Origin: Bacteroidota bacterium
Lineage (GTDB): Bacteria; Bacteroidota; Bacteroidia; Chitinophagales; LD1
Length of the DNA stretch: 64,000 nucleotides
Direction: 5' to 3'
NCBI GenBank assembly: GCA_016715625.1
Contig: JADJZU010000001.1
Coordinates: forward strand, 124,001 to 188,000
Shown here: one piece after another, positions 1 through 8,879 of the stretch
Position numbering within the stretch: the first letter of the stretch is position 1
Layout: every line of letters begins with the position of its first letter
Program-made: the position numbers and the translations under genes
The notes under the pieces: model-generated
Database searches by the model: none
Told to the model about the DNA's origin: nothing
What the model saw: only the letters and a program-made list of their open reading frames with translations

Positions 1-2
1 TC

Positions 3-62
3 AGAGTCGGCCTATTGGCCGGAGTGCACTACATTATTGGAGATGGTCGATCCGATTATTAA
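3..62 (+). CDS. C-terminal end of a truncated upstream gene
   Basis: An open frame enters from the window edge and ends at a TAA at 60-62. It encodes about 19 residues, including the hydrophobic stretch GLLAGVHYIIGDG, which would fit the tail of a membrane protein. It lies 65 bases before the AIM24-family gene on the same strand. The fragment is too short to identify, and the open frame could be chance. Confidence 0.3.
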   Translation, partial: RVGLLAGVHYIIGDGRSDY

Positions 63-127
63 TTTTTCAATTCATAAAATATCCGATTGGACAATTTCGT
101 CCATCCTCAACAATCAAAAAAACAAAC

Positions 128-925
128 ATGAGAACAAACCATGAAATTGACTACCGTATTTTTGGCGAAGAAATGCAGTGTGTAGAAATTGAGCTTGACC
201 CGCAAGAGACCGTAGTAGCGGAAGCCGGTGCATTTATGTATAAGGACCAGCCGGTGCAAATGCAAACAATTTTTGGCGATGGCAGCAAGCAAAACCAGGG
301 CATATTCGGCTCAATTTTAAATGCCGGTAAAAGGCTTCTGACAGGAGAAAGCCTGTTCATGACAGCATTTACACATGGCGGTAGTGGTAAAGCGCGCGTA
401 GCATTTGCATCTCCCTATCCGGGCAAAATTATACCTATGGACTTAATGCACATGGGCGGAAAAATAGTTTGCCAGAAAGATGCTTTTCTGTGTGCAGCAA
501 AAGGTGTAAGCGTAGGTATTGAATGGCAGAAAAAGCTTGGCACAGGCTTATTCGGTGGCGAGGGTTTTATCATGCAAAAGTTAGAGGGCGATGGTTTGGC
601 ATTTGTGCATGCCGGTGGTCACATCATTGAAAGAACATTACAGCCGGGCGAAGTACTGCATATTGACACGGGATGTGTGGTGGCTTATACCAAAGATGTA
701 GATTTCGATATCCAGATGGTTGGTGGCGTTCGCAACACATTATTTGGAGGCGAAGGCTTCTTTTTTGCTGTGTTACGTGGTCCCGGCAAAGTGTGGCTGC
801 AAACTTTGCCTATTTCGCGCTTAGCCTCTAGAATCATTCAATATGCACCACAAACAGGAGGGCGAAAAGAAGAAGGCAGTTTGCTAGGTGGGCTTGGCAA
901 TTTGATAGATGGCGATGGCTATTAA
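128..925 (+). CDS. AIM24 / TIGR00266 family protein
   Basis: This 265-residue protein matches the AIM24/TIGR00266 family, a beta-rich fold of uncertain function found across bacteria and in mitochondria. The hallmark glycine-rich motif GGEGFFFAVLRGPGKVWLQT sits near residues 205-225, preceded by a second GGEGF near residue 141. There is no signal peptide or membrane segment, so it should be cytosolic. The length is typical of the family. An intrinsic terminator follows at 947-980, so it is transcribed separately from the asparagine synthetase gene. The family assignment is firm, but no biochemical role can be stated. Confidence 0.9.
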   Translation: MRTNHEIDYRIFGEEMQCVEIELDPQETVVAEAGAFMYKDQPVQMQTIFGDGSKQNQGIFGSILNAGKRLLTGESLFMTAFTHGGSGKARVAFASPYPGKIIPMDLMHMGGKIVCQKDAFLCAAKGVSVGIEWQKKLGTGLFGGEGFIMQKLEGDGLAFVHAGGHIIERTLQPGEVLHIDTGCVVAYTKDVDFDIQMVGGVRNTLFGGEGFFFAVLRGPGKVWLQTLPISRLASRIIQYAPQTGGRKEEGSLLGGLGNLIDGDGY

Positions 926-946
926 CCACCTATCGTTTCAATAAAT

Positions 947-980
947 AAAAAAGCTCGAAAAGTTTCTTTCGCGCTTTTTT
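947..980 (+). terminator. Intrinsic terminator after the AIM24-family gene
   Basis: The arms AAAAAAGC and GCTTTTTT, extended inward by CGAAA and TTTCG across one mismatch, form a hairpin with a six-base loop and end in a T tract. Its last T overlaps the predicted -7 element of the next gene. Confidence 0.8.
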
Positions 981-988
981 ATTTTCGC
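980..988 (+). promoter_or_regulatory. Candidate -7 promoter element of the asparagine synthetase gene
   Basis: TATTTTCGC matches the TAnnTTCGC form of the Bacteroidota -7 element that recurs in this window. Only six bases separate TATTTTCG from the ATG at 994, which implies a nearly leaderless mRNA. No clear TTTG -33 element is visible because the terminator hairpin occupies that space. Confidence 0.45.
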
Positions 989-993
989 TCCAC

Positions 994-2820
994 ATGTGTG
1001 GTATAGCCGGTTTTATTGATTCTCAACTGTCTGCAGATGTCATGCACACCATGACATTTGATATGCTGAAACAGATTGTTCACCGGGGCCCGGAAGATTC
1101 TAGTGTTTATATTGATGGACCCGTTGCGCTGGGTCACAATCGGCTGAAGATTATTGACCTCAGCGATGAAGCTAATCAGCCATTCGAATACCAGGATGTA
1201 GTAGTGGCCTTTAACGGAGAGATTTACAACTACATAGAAGTTCGGCAAATTCTCTTACAAAAAGGCTACAGTTTCAGAACACAGGGCGATACGGAGGTTC
1301 TTTGTGCAGCGTATAAATACTGGGGAGAAAGTTGTGTTGAACAATTCATGGGCATGTGGGCATTTGCCTTATGGGATAAAACTCAGAAAAAACTCTTTTG
1401 TAGTCGCGACCGGTTTGGCATTAAGCCTTTCTACTATTACACGCGAGGTCAACACCTCTATTTTGGTTCAGAATATAAAGCGCTAAAAACATTACCACAT
1501 TTCTGTGCGGATATTAATCGTGAGCAAATAAATCGCGGATTGCAAATAGCCTGGACCGGATTTCAACAGGAAACATTTTATGCAACACTAAAATCGCTGG
1601 AACCTTCCTATAATCTGGTGTGGCAAAATGGAACTATTCAACAATATAAATACTGGGACATTGATTTTTCGAAGCAGACACCTGCACTATCATTTGAAGA
1701 AAAGAAAGAAAAATTTTACACACTGTTTAGTGATTCTGTAAGGCTACATGCACGCAGCGATGTGCCCAACGGCACCTGCCTGAGCGGTGGTTTAGATTCA
1801 TCCGCTATTTCAGGCATGTATAGTAAACTACTACCCGAAAGCAAACTAAAATCCTTTACGGTCTACTTTGAAGATGGAGTTGACGAGCGTCCGTTTGTAA
1901 GAGATGTAGTGAATAAATACCCCAACCTGGTGCCGTATTATTATACGCCCACCGGACAAGAAATCAGCGATCATTTTCACCACATGGCATATCATGCGGA
2001 TACCCCTGTTCTGGGCTCTTCTTACATTTCGCACTATTTCCTCATGAAGTTGGCCAAAAGCGAAGGTGTAACCGTGGTGATAGATGGACAGGGAAGTGAT
2101 GAAATGCTTGGTGGGTATCTACATTCGTTCTACCGCATTATTGGTCAACACATTTCATCTTTTCAATGGTTGAAAGCGAATAATTTGCTTCATGCATTAA
2201 GCGAACGTGAAAACTTTTCGGCAAAACGCAGAAGAGATTTTCTACTTAGAAGTGTGGTAAGTGCGTTCAGCAACGAAAAAAGAATGTATAATCTGGAGCT
2301 GTCGCAACTCAATAAATATCTGATGGCACCAGCATCCGATTTGGACTTGGAAACAAAAACAAGTGACAAGTTCAATAACTTTCTTTATCACCTTCTCTTT
2401 AACACTACATTGCAGCCACTGCTCCATTACGAGGATCGAAACTCCATGGCTTTTTCGCTGGAGAGTCGTGTTCCATTCCTCAACCATCATTTGGCTGAGT
2501 TTGCATTCACCCTCCATAGTGAAGATAAAATCAATTCGCGCGCTGAAACAAAATATATTCTGCGCGAAAGCCTGAAAGATGTACTGCCGCAAAGAGTCTA
2601 CGAAAGAAAGGATAAGAAGGGCTTCGTAACACCCGGTGAGGTAAAGTGGCTCAATGGTCCGCTTACCTTTTTACTCGATATAGATTACTCCCGATTCGAT
2701 TGGATGAAAAAAGAAGAACTGATAAAACTGGTCAATAACTATCGCTCCGGAGACATATCGAAAGCCGGATTGGTATGGAGAATCGCTTGCACGCATTATT
2801 GGTTAAAAAACTTTGCTTAG
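994..2820 (+). CDS. asnB: Asparagine synthase (glutamine-hydrolysing)
   Basis: This 608-residue enzyme makes asparagine from aspartate, ATP and glutamine in the cytosol. The N-terminal class II glutamine amidotransferase domain (about 1-200) starts with Met-Cys-Gly-Ile, so Cys2 is the nucleophile once Met is removed; the motifs RGPED and NGEIYNY line the glutamine pocket. The synthetase domain carries the PP-loop S264GGLDSS that binds ATP. It is somewhat longer than E. coli AsnB (554 residues), as is common in this family branch, some members of which act in surface polysaccharide or peptide modification. The ATG at 994 is fixed by the need for Cys2. The DUF421 gene follows after six bases and may be co-transcribed. 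Confidence 0.95.
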   Translation: MCGIAGFIDSQLSADVMHTMTFDMLKQIVHRGPEDSSVYIDGPVALGHNRLKIIDLSDEANQPFEYQDVVVAFNGEIYNYIEVRQILLQKGYSFRTQGDTEVLCAAYKYWGESCVEQFMGMWAFALWDKTQKKLFCSRDRFGIKPFYYYTRGQHLYFGSEYKALKTLPHFCADINREQINRGLQIAWTGFQQETFYATLKSLEPSYNLVWQNGTIQQYKYWDIDFSKQTPALSFEEKKEKFYTLFSDSVRLHARSDVPNGTCLSGGLDSSAISGMYSKLLPESKLKSFTVYFEDGVDERPFVRDVVNKYPNLVPYYYTPTGQEISDHFHHMAYHADTPVLGSSYISHYFLMKLAKSEGVTVVIDGQGSDEMLGGYLHSFYRIIGQHISSFQWLKANNLLHALSERENFSAKRRRDFLLRSVVSAFSNEKRMYNLELSQLNKYLMAPASDLDLETKTSDKFNNFLYHLLFNTTLQPLLHYEDRNSMAFSLESRVPFLNHHLAEFAFTLHSEDKINSRAETKYILRESLKDVLPQRVYERKDKKGFVTPGEVKWLNGPLTFLLDIDYSRFDWMKKEELIKLVNNYRSGDISKAGLVWRIACTHYWLKNFA

Positions 2821-2826
2821 CGATTT

Positions 2827-3345
2827 ATGACAGTAATCTTCACCTCTCTATTAATTGTTGCGGCCAAGGCAATTGCTGTTTATTTATTCATCCTACTGGC
2901 AATTCGACTTTTTGGAAAAAAAGAATTGGCACAACTCTCTGTAGTTGATCTCGTTTTTATTTTACTCATTAGTAACAGTGTTCAAAATGCAATGGTGGGC
3001 GAAGATACCACGCTTGCCGGAGGCATGGCGGCAGCTACCGGGCTCTTCGTAATCAATTATCTCTTCAAACTTTTGCTTCGCAAGTTTCCCTCGCTCGCTA
3101 AAATCATACAGGGGAAAGAGGTGATGCTCATTTACAAAGGGAAAGTGCTGGAAAGAAATTTAGAATCTGTTGGATTTACCTTACAAGAACTACAGGAATC
3201 TGTGCGAGAACATGGAGTGAAAGATATTGAGGAAGTAGACCTAGCCATCTTAGAAGTTGATGGTAACATCAGTGTATTATCGGATAACTATACAAACAGA
3301 AGCACAAAAAAACTCAGGAGAGTTCAATCTTCAGTACGGTCTTAG
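2827..3345 (+). CDS. DUF421 (YetF-like) membrane protein
   Basis: This 172-residue protein belongs to the DUF421/YetF family. Three predicted membrane helices (about 3-25, 37-56 and 62-84) precede a small cytosolic alpha/beta domain (about 90-160). The family signature RLFGKKELAQLSVVDLV sits between the first two helices. Its biochemical role is unknown, although family members are linked to envelope or stress functions. It begins six bases after the asparagine synthetase stop. Its 3' end overlaps the convergent tilS gene by 32 bases, so the two cannot both have conventional 3' untranslated regions. Confidence 0.9.
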   Translation: MTVIFTSLLIVAAKAIAVYLFILLAIRLFGKKELAQLSVVDLVFILLISNSVQNAMVGEDTTLAGGMAAATGLFVINYLFKLLLRKFPSLAKIIQGKEVMLIYKGKVLERNLESVGFTLQELQESVREHGVKDIEEVDLAILEVDGNISVLSDNYTNRSTKKLRRVQSSVRS

Positions 3346-4690
3346 TTTTATCCGTTACACGAAAGCGCTCATCTAACCTGTGGCCACATACCCATATTAT
3401 TTTGCCATCGAATTCCATTACCAATGCATTTTCTTTTTCATGTAATGGAATCTTCTCATCGGTAAAAAACTTTTTTAGTTTCTTCTTTTTTAATTTCATA
3501 CCGAATGGGTAAAAATAATCGCCTGCTCTCCACGGTCTAATTACGACCGGAAAATTTACCAGCGCAGCATCTACAAATGCAAACTGCTTTGCTGACTTCA
3601 CTTTTACATCTTGTGCACTGGAAAGGGTAAATGAAAATGAATAATTACCTACCTGAATTAACTCCACACCCTTTTCTACCACTGTTAAAGAAGGCTGCAC
3701 TCCCGATACAGGGGTCAGTATAAAAAACTTCCTATCGCGAATAATTCGGTGTGTAGCAGAACAAAACTGAATGCCGGGTTGTGAGTCAATTACTGATAGT
3801 AAATCATCCACCTGCGAGGCATTAAAACCAAATTCATTGAGTCGCTCATATAATATAGAAGCTACATGATTTATGCTCTTTAACTTTCGTATTGGAATAA
3901 ACAGTTCTCCTTGCTTTTCAATAAATAAATTACGTTGGATTATCTGCTGTTTACGCACATACAAATCCGCCAGTTCTGAAAAAATCTGAATGCTGGATGA
4001 TAAAGTATTTTCCAGGGAGGGATTAATTTCCTTGAGAACAGGAATCACATGATGGCGAATTTTATTTCGCGCATACTTGTCAGTAGCATTAGAACTGTCC
4101 TCTCTGTGCACGATACCATTTTGTTGAGCATAATCTTCAAGCTCACTTCTGGAAGCGAACAATAATGGCCTAATAACATGGCCATTTCGCTCTGGAATAC
4201 CCCTGAGTCCTCGCACCCCAGTACCTCGCGTAAGATTCAACAAAACAGTTTCAATTGAATCGTTTAAGTGATGGGCGGTAGCAATATTTATCAACGGCAT
4301 TTCCGATGATCGTGCCGTATTTAATATCTGTTCAAACCATTCGTAGCGAAGTTTTCGGGCAGCTACTTGAAGCGATACTGAATTTTCATTCTTGTATTTG
4401 TCTGTATTAAACTTTACACTAAAAAATGCTGCTCCGAATTGATTCGCCAAACTTTTCACAAACTCCTCATCAGCATTTGAATCTTCTCCACGCAATTGAA
4501 AATTGGCATGTGCTACTGCAAACGGAAAACCTGCTGATTTAAAGAGATTCATCATTACCACAGAGTCTAATCCTCCGCTTACTGCAAGCAATGTTCGTTT
4601 TTTTGTGGAAGCCAACCTATGCACAGCATTGTATTCCACAAAACGTTGCAGTAATGTGCCGGATGGTTTTCGTCTCATAACAGTTCTCAA
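3314..4690 (-). CDS. tilS: tRNA(Ile)-lysidine synthase
   Basis: TilS attaches lysine to C34 of tRNA-Ile(CAU), converting its decoding from AUG to AUA. The 458-residue protein has the N-type ATP pyrophosphatase PP-loop S38GGLDS, the downstream motif TAHHLNDSIETVLLNLTRG, and the C-terminal TilS substrate-binding domain with RPWRAGDYFYPFGMKLKKKK near residues 385-405. The length is normal for the family. Two starts are possible, Met1 and Met5 (MRRKPSG), and the shorter one would change little. The gene is essential in most bacteria. It converges on and overlaps the DUF421 gene. Confidence 0.95.
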   Translation of the reverse strand: MRTVMRRKPSGTLLQRFVEYNAVHRLASTKKRTLLAVSGGLDSVVMMNLFKSAGFPFAVAHANFQLRGEDSNADEEFVKSLANQFGAAFFSVKFNTDKYKNENSVSLQVAARKLRYEWFEQILNTARSSEMPLINIATAHHLNDSIETVLLNLTRGTGVRGLRGIPERNGHVIRPLLFASRSELEDYAQQNGIVHREDSSNATDKYARNKIRHHVIPVLKEINPSLENTLSSSIQIFSELADLYVRKQQIIQRNLFIEKQGELFIPIRKLKSINHVASILYERLNEFGFNASQVDDLLSVIDSQPGIQFCSATHRIIRDRKFFILTPVSGVQPSLTVVEKGVELIQVGNYSFSFTLSSAQDVKVKSAKQFAFVDAALVNFPVVIRPWRAGDYFYPFGMKLKKKKLKKFFTDEKIPLHEKENALVMEFDGKIIWVCGHRLDERFRVTDKTKTVLKIELS

Positions 4691-4715
4691 AAATAATTTT
4701 GTGCTATTTAAATAA

Positions 4716-4746
4716 AAAAAGCCCTCCCGTATCGGGAGGGCTTTTT
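4716..4746 (-). terminator. Intrinsic terminator between tilS and the T9SS gene
   Basis: GCCCTCCCG (4721-4729) pairs perfectly with CGGGAGGGC (4733-4741) around a three-base loop. A and T runs flank both sides, so it can work in either direction. It ends the minus-strand T9SS gene and lies just upstream of tilS. Confidence 0.9.
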
Positions 4747-4764
4747 CGTATGTGAAGCAATAGC

Positions 4765-6702
4765 TTATTGAATAGTCAAACGCTTAATTGCAGTATTAGT
4801 TCCGCTCTGGATTTTTACCAGGTATGCGCCACTTGGAAGGTCGCTGTAATCAAAGCTACGGCTGAATGTAGAAGATACTTCCTGAGTAGAGAATGATTTC
4901 AGTTCGGAACCGATAATGTTATACAACTTAACAGATACGTTGTTTTCAACTGCATTTACAGTAATGTTTACATTACCGGTAGTTGGGTTTGGAACCATGC
5001 TGATAGCATTGCTGAAAGTGATATCGTTTACACTGTTTAAGCAAGCAGCGTTTGTAGCTGGTAAAACAGTAATGGTTTTGGTAGGTGATGTGAATTTGCA
5101 ACCAGCACTATCTTGCTCCAGTTTTACGCTGTAAGAACCAGCAGCTGCATAAGTATTCACACCATCTTCAGAGAATCCGGTGTTATTATCACCAAATGTC
5201 CAAAGGTAGCTCCATCCGTTAGTTCTGGCAGAAGTATTGTTGAAAGTTTGCGCTGCACCTTGACAAACCGGGCTTGGTGGCAGGTTAAAGTTAACGTTGT
5301 TAGTCAAACCACCTGGATATTGCACAGCTAATGAAGCCGATGCTGAACAACCAGAGTTGTTGGTAACAGTTACGCTGTAGTTGCCAGGCTGATTGATAGA
5401 TTGAGTAGCTGTGTTAGCTCCGGATGCACCAGTGCTCCAGGTATAGTTTTTACCAGTTGTAGTTCCGCTGATTTGAGTAGCAATAGTTGTGTTAGAACCA
5501 CAGTTAATAGTCAATGGATTAGGGTTAGTAATGCTGATATTGATACCTCTTGAAGAAACCAAAACAGAAGCTGTAGTTGTAGCATTGTTAGCATCAGTTA
5601 CAGTTACAGTTACAGTAGCGTTAGAGTTACCAATGATAAGACCAACTTCAGCATCTGTAGTGCTGGTCAGTGTACCTTGTGTAGTATTCCAGCTGTAAGT
5701 GTAAGGGAGAGCAGAAGAACCAAATGCGTTGGCATTCAAAGTCAAAGTGGCTCCAGGGCAACCACGAAGTGAATCTGCAGTAATTGCTACACCGTAGTCA
5801 ACACTTGCTGTGATGTAAGCTGGGAACACCAAGTTTTGGATTGGGAAGTTTTCGCATCCGCCAACTGTGAAAGAACCGCTCTGATCGCAGTCGTAGAAAA
5901 CAGCGTTAGGACCTAGAGGACCAGAATATCCAGAGAAGTTATTTGTTCCGCTGGTCAGGTTCAGGTAATATCCTGTATTAAGACCTGCATAAGAGAATTC
6001 AGCCTGACAAGCATCAGAGCACTCATCTCTGTAACCGGCAAGCACTTGGAAAGTGTGTGTGGTATCACCGGTAAAGTCTACTCTCAAACCAAAAGATTGA
6101 CCTTGTGGTAGAGTAATATTTGGGTAGAAGGTAAGAATAGTGAACTGAGTAGTGTTCAAAGGAATTGTTGTGGTAGTGATGATTGTAGTATCCCACAATG
6201 AAGGCGTGTTAAGCACTTCAGCAGCACCGGTACCGGTAAGTGTAGCAGCAGCGGTGTTAAACACAGTAAACTTCAGTGTATCTGGAGTTCCGGTATTGTT
6301 TACGTGGATAAAGAAAGCATCGAAGCTATCAACCGTTACAGTTGTTTTAGCTTTAGGAAAGAAAGTAATATCTCCATTCACATCAGCATACATCAAAGAG
6401 TCGAAGAAAACAGCAGCATAGTCCATTGCGAACTCTGTATTAGGCCATCTTTTATTCAAATCCCAAATAAAGCGGGCATAAGTGAAACCGGCATCTGTTG
6501 CGTACAGTTCATCGATACCATCGTAATCAAGAAGAACATCGTAGCTGGCTGCACGGTCGGTAGCAGTGTGCGGACGCTTAGACACCTCAGAGGCTACAGT
6601 AGTTTTGAATTTTACAGATGGATCAACCGCTCTGTAGTTTTGCTGTGCGTTCATTGTCAACGCCATAGCAAACAGACAAAAAAGCGTAAATAACTTTTTC
6701 AT
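4765..6702 (-). CDS. Secreted PKD-domain protein with T9SS type A sorting domain
   Basis: This 645-residue exported protein has a Sec signal peptide (1-19, ending LTMNA before Q20), a long beta-rich body and at least two Ig/PKD-like modules: one near residues 310-390 (YSWNTTQGTL) and one near 475-555 with YLWTFGDNNTG. The last 80 residues (from MVPNPTTGNVNIT to IKRLTIQ) form a classic T9SS type A C-terminal sorting domain, so the protein should cross the outer membrane through the PorKLMN/Sov machinery and be attached to the surface or released. No catalytic domain is visible, and adhesion or matrix binding is an inference. It is single-gene, with its own terminator. The same sorting tail type occurs in the 806-residue protein at 19.7-22.1 kb. 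Confidence 0.9.
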   Translation of the reverse strand: MKKLFTLFCLFAMALTMNAQQNYRAVDPSVKFKTTVASEVSKRPHTATDRAASYDVLLDYDGIDELYATDAGFTYARFIWDLNKRWPNTEFAMDYAAVFFDSLMYADVNGDITFFPKAKTTVTVDSFDAFFIHVNNTGTPDTLKFTVFNTAAATLTGTGAAEVLNTPSLWDTTIITTTTIPLNTTQFTILTFYPNITLPQGQSFGLRVDFTGDTTHTFQVLAGYRDECSDACQAEFSYAGLNTGYYLNLTSGTNNFSGYSGPLGPNAVFYDCDQSGSFTVGGCENFPIQNLVFPAYITASVDYGVAITADSLRGCPGATLTLNANAFGSSALPYTYSWNTTQGTLTSTTDAEVGLIIGNSNATVTVTVTDANNATTTASVLVSSRGINISITNPNPLTINCGSNTTIATQISGTTTGKNYTWSTGASGANTATQSINQPGNYSVTVTNNSGCSASASLAVQYPGGLTNNVNFNLPPSPVCQGAAQTFNNTSARTNGWSYLWTFGDNNTGFSEDGVNTYAAAGSYSVKLEQDSAGCKFTSPTKTITVLPATNAACLNSVNDITFSNAISMVPNPTTGNVNITVNAVENNVSVKLYNIIGSELKSFSTQEVSSTFSRSFDYSDLPSGAYLVKIQSGTNTAIKRLTIQ

Positions 6703-6798
6703 GTTTTGAGTTTTGTTTTTAAATTTTTAATGATGTGAAGATAATGTTTCCAATAAATTGGGTGGCAAATCAAACCAAAAAATAGTGTTCTGCAAATG

Positions 6799-6820
6799 AT
6801 TTTTACAATTCCATGACAAA
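6799..6820. repeat. 22-base repeat, copy 1
   Basis: This 22-base sequence, starting ATTTTTACAATTCC and ending GACAAA, recurs without mismatch at 19567-19588. Here it lies between thymidine kinase and the minus-strand T9SS gene, about 97 bases upstream of that gene's ATG. A shorter relative, ATTTTTACAATTC, occurs at 44291-44303. Confidence 0.7.
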
Positions 6821-6841
6821 TGAACTCAGGGGATGTTAAAA

Positions 6842-7417
6842 TCATGCTTTATCCGCCTTGTAGTAGCAGTTTCGGCATCGTGGTTCATAGCTCTCCAACT
6901 CCCCCAAAAGAATTCTTCCTTTCTCAGAGGATGTGCGGTAGCTGAAGTGTGCAATATCGCCACATTTTACGCAGATGGCATGGACCTTCGTAATGTAATC
7001 CGCCACGGCTAACAAATGAGGAATGGGGCCAAACGGTTTACCCTCAAAATCCATATCTAAACCGGCTACAATAACACGCACACCTTTTTGAGCCAGCGCT
7101 TCGCAAACGCGTGGCAATTCTGAATCTAAAAACTGAGCCTCATCAATACCGGCCACTTCCACTCCTTCACTGAGCAGTAATATGTTTTCAGAATGAGTTA
7201 CAGGTGTGGAGCGTATCGAATTAGAATCATGAGACACCACATCGGTGTCGTGGTACCGGGTATCAATCTGAGGCTTAAATATCTCCACTCGCTTATTGGC
7301 TATCTGCGCACGCTTCAGCCTTCTAATCAACTCTTCGGTTTTGCCGGAGAACATACTACCGCACACGACCTCAATCCATCCTTTTGTTTCTTTTCCCGAA
7401 ACCGGCTCAATGAACAT
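6842..7417 (-). CDS. tdk: Thymidine kinase
   Basis: This 191-residue type II thymidine kinase phosphorylates thymidine (and deoxyuridine) for the pyrimidine salvage pathway. The Walker A loop is G20SMFSGKT27, and the catalytic base is Glu93 in the IDEAQF motif. The lasso/zinc site is formed by two CxxC pairs, C149/C152 and C181/C184. Length and all key residues are normal, so the enzyme should be active. Upstream on the minus strand, TATCTTTT with TTTG 17 bases before it is a weak promoter candidate. The gene diverges from the hypothetical gene at 7517. Confidence 0.96.
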   Translation of the reverse strand: MFIEPVSGKETKGWIEVVCGSMFSGKTEELIRRLKRAQIANKRVEIFKPQIDTRYHDTDVVSHDSNSIRSTPVTHSENILLLSEGVEVAGIDEAQFLDSELPRVCEALAQKGVRVIVAGLDMDFEGKPFGPIPHLLAVADYITKVHAICVKCGDIAHFSYRTSSEKGRILLGELESYEPRCRNCYYKADKA

Positions 7418-7490
7418 ACGCTGCGAAGGTTATTGTCGTTATTAAAAGATAGGTGTTTACAAATTGCACAAACACCGCCTCCAGTGTTGT

Positions 7491-7498
7491 TATGTTTG
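7491..7498 (+). promoter_or_regulatory. Candidate -7 promoter element
   Basis: TATGTTTG is an exact match to the Bacteroidota TAnnTTTG -7 element, and the ATG of the following gene lies 18 bases downstream. No convincing -33 TTTG is visible. Confidence 0.45.
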
Positions 7499-7516
7499 TG
7501 AAGCAAATAAAATCTT

Positions 7517-8146
7517 ATGAATTCAAAAGTATTGGAATTAGCAGAGAAAATAAATTTCATGACTCGCATGCCATCTTTCCCCAGCCTGTCTACTTTGGAG
7601 CATGATTTACTGCTACAGCATCTCCGTAATTTGTATGACGAGTTAGAATCATTAAGAAAATCACCAACCCCAAAAGCATTGGATTCGTTTCCAGCCAGGC
7701 AGGAAATACAGCAAGTATCTGAACCGGTGTTCATCCATACTCAATCACAAAAAGAAGAAGCCTTGGAATCAACCTCAGAGCCTATTGTTATAAGTAAGCC
7801 TGATAAAACAGAGATCAAGGGTAGCTTAAATGAAAGCACTACGTCAGAATCCGGGCTCAACGAAAAGTTAAAGGCAACAACCAGTGAACTGCACCAGTTA
7901 ATAGGCGCTAAATCGCTTAAGCAACTGATAGACTTCAATAAAAGATTTGCGATAGTAAACGAGTTGTTTCAAGGTGATAACGCAGCTTTTTCCGCAGCCA
8001 TCCAGCGAATTGACGAGATGCCTGATTTCAGCACCGCAAATGATTATGTACGCAATCAACTGATGTCTGAATTCAAATGGGATGCACAATCGCAATCCTG
8101 TAAACTATTCATGAAACTACTGAGGCAAAAATTCGGAGAACAGTAA
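7517..8146 (+). CDS. Conserved-looking hypothetical protein, three-part architecture
   Basis: I do not recognise a named domain in this 209-residue protein. Residues 1-55 look helical and contain a coiled-coil-like stretch around LRNLYDELESLRK. Residues 60-125 are rich in Ser, Glu, Lys and Pro and probably disordered. Residues 130-209 form a compact helical domain with KRFAIVNELFQGDNAAFSAA and DYVRNQL. There is no signal peptide, so it should be cytosolic. It has its own -7 element and converges on the ribosomal operon terminator. The coding assignment rests on length, position and clean flanks. Confidence 0.8.
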   Translation: MNSKVLELAEKINFMTRMPSFPSLSTLEHDLLLQHLRNLYDELESLRKSPTPKALDSFPARQEIQQVSEPVFIHTQSQKEEALESTSEPIVISKPDKTEIKGSLNESTTSESGLNEKLKATTSELHQLIGAKSLKQLIDFNKRFAIVNELFQGDNAAFSAAIQRIDEMPDFSTANDYVRNQLMSEFKWDAQSQSCKLFMKLLRQKFGEQ

Positions 8147-8147
8147 C

Positions 8148-8177
8148 AAAAAAAATCCCCCTGATACATCAGAGGGA
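8148..8177 (-). terminator. Terminator of the rpsL-rplC operon
   Basis: TCCCCCTGA and TCAGAGGGA pair with a single mismatch around a TACA loop (8156-8177). On the minus strand the hairpin is followed by eight Ts. It lies 41 bases past the rplC stop and so closes the ribosomal operon there, before any rplD-type gene. Confidence 0.8.
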
Positions 8178-8217
8178 CTTTCACTTTCCTTTATCGGGAT
8201 TTCTGTTTTACCAGAAC

Positions 8218-8832
8218 CTACCCTTCGATTAACACGTAAGAACCAATAGCACCCGGAACAGATCCTTTTATCAAAAGAATGTTCTTGTCGGCTAATACTT
8301 TCACAATAGCCAGATTAAGCGTTTCAACTCTTGTTCCACCTAATCTCCCGGCCATTCTTACTCCTTTAAATACGTGAGATGGATCAGATGATGCACCGAT
8401 AGAACCCGGAGCTCTCTGACGATCGTGCTGCCCGTGCGTTCCCATACCTACTCCGGAAAATCCATGACGTTTTACAACACCTTGAAAGCCTTTTCCTTTG
8501 CTGGTTCCAATTACGTTTACCACATCTCCCTCTGTGAATACATCAGCGGTAACCAGTTCACCCACTTGCTTTCCAAAATCATAGTCGCGAAACTCAACCA
8601 CCTTTCTTTTAGGCGTTGAACTTGCTTTCTTAAAATGCCCTTGAAGAGCCTTAGGGGTTTGTTTTTCTTTTTTATCGTCAAAAGCTAACTGGGTAGCATA
8701 GTAGCCATCGTTCTCCAGTGTTTTGATTTGGCTGATAACACAAGGGCCAGCTTCAATAACAGTAACTGCTACGTGCTTTCCGTTGTCAAAAATACTGGTC
8801 ATACCAGCTTTCTTTCCGATTATACCTTTCAT
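8218..8832 (-). CDS. rplC: 50S ribosomal protein L3
   Basis: L3 is a primary 23S rRNA-binding protein that organises the peptidyl-transferase centre. The 204-residue sequence begins MKGIIGKKAGMTSIF and contains the conserved loop GFSGVGMGTHGQHDRQRAPGS near residues 125-145, where the methylated Gln of E. coli L3 also lies. Length is normal. It is the last gene of the operon, and no rplD, rplW or rplB follows, since the hairpin at 8148-8177 and a convergent unrelated gene come next. This truncation of the usual S10 gene order is notable. Confidence 0.97.
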   Translation of the reverse strand: MKGIIGKKAGMTSIFDNGKHVAVTVIEAGPCVISQIKTLENDGYYATQLAFDDKKEKQTPKALQGHFKKASSTPKRKVVEFRDYDFGKQVGELVTADVFTEGDVVNVIGTSKGKGFQGVVKRHGFSGVGMGTHGQHDRQRAPGSIGASSDPSHVFKGVRMAGRLGGTRVETLNLAIVKVLADKNILLIKGSVPGAIGSYVLIEG

Positions 8833-8879
8833 TTTGTTTGTTTTTAGAGGAGCCTACCCAGGCTCATAAATGATTAAAA

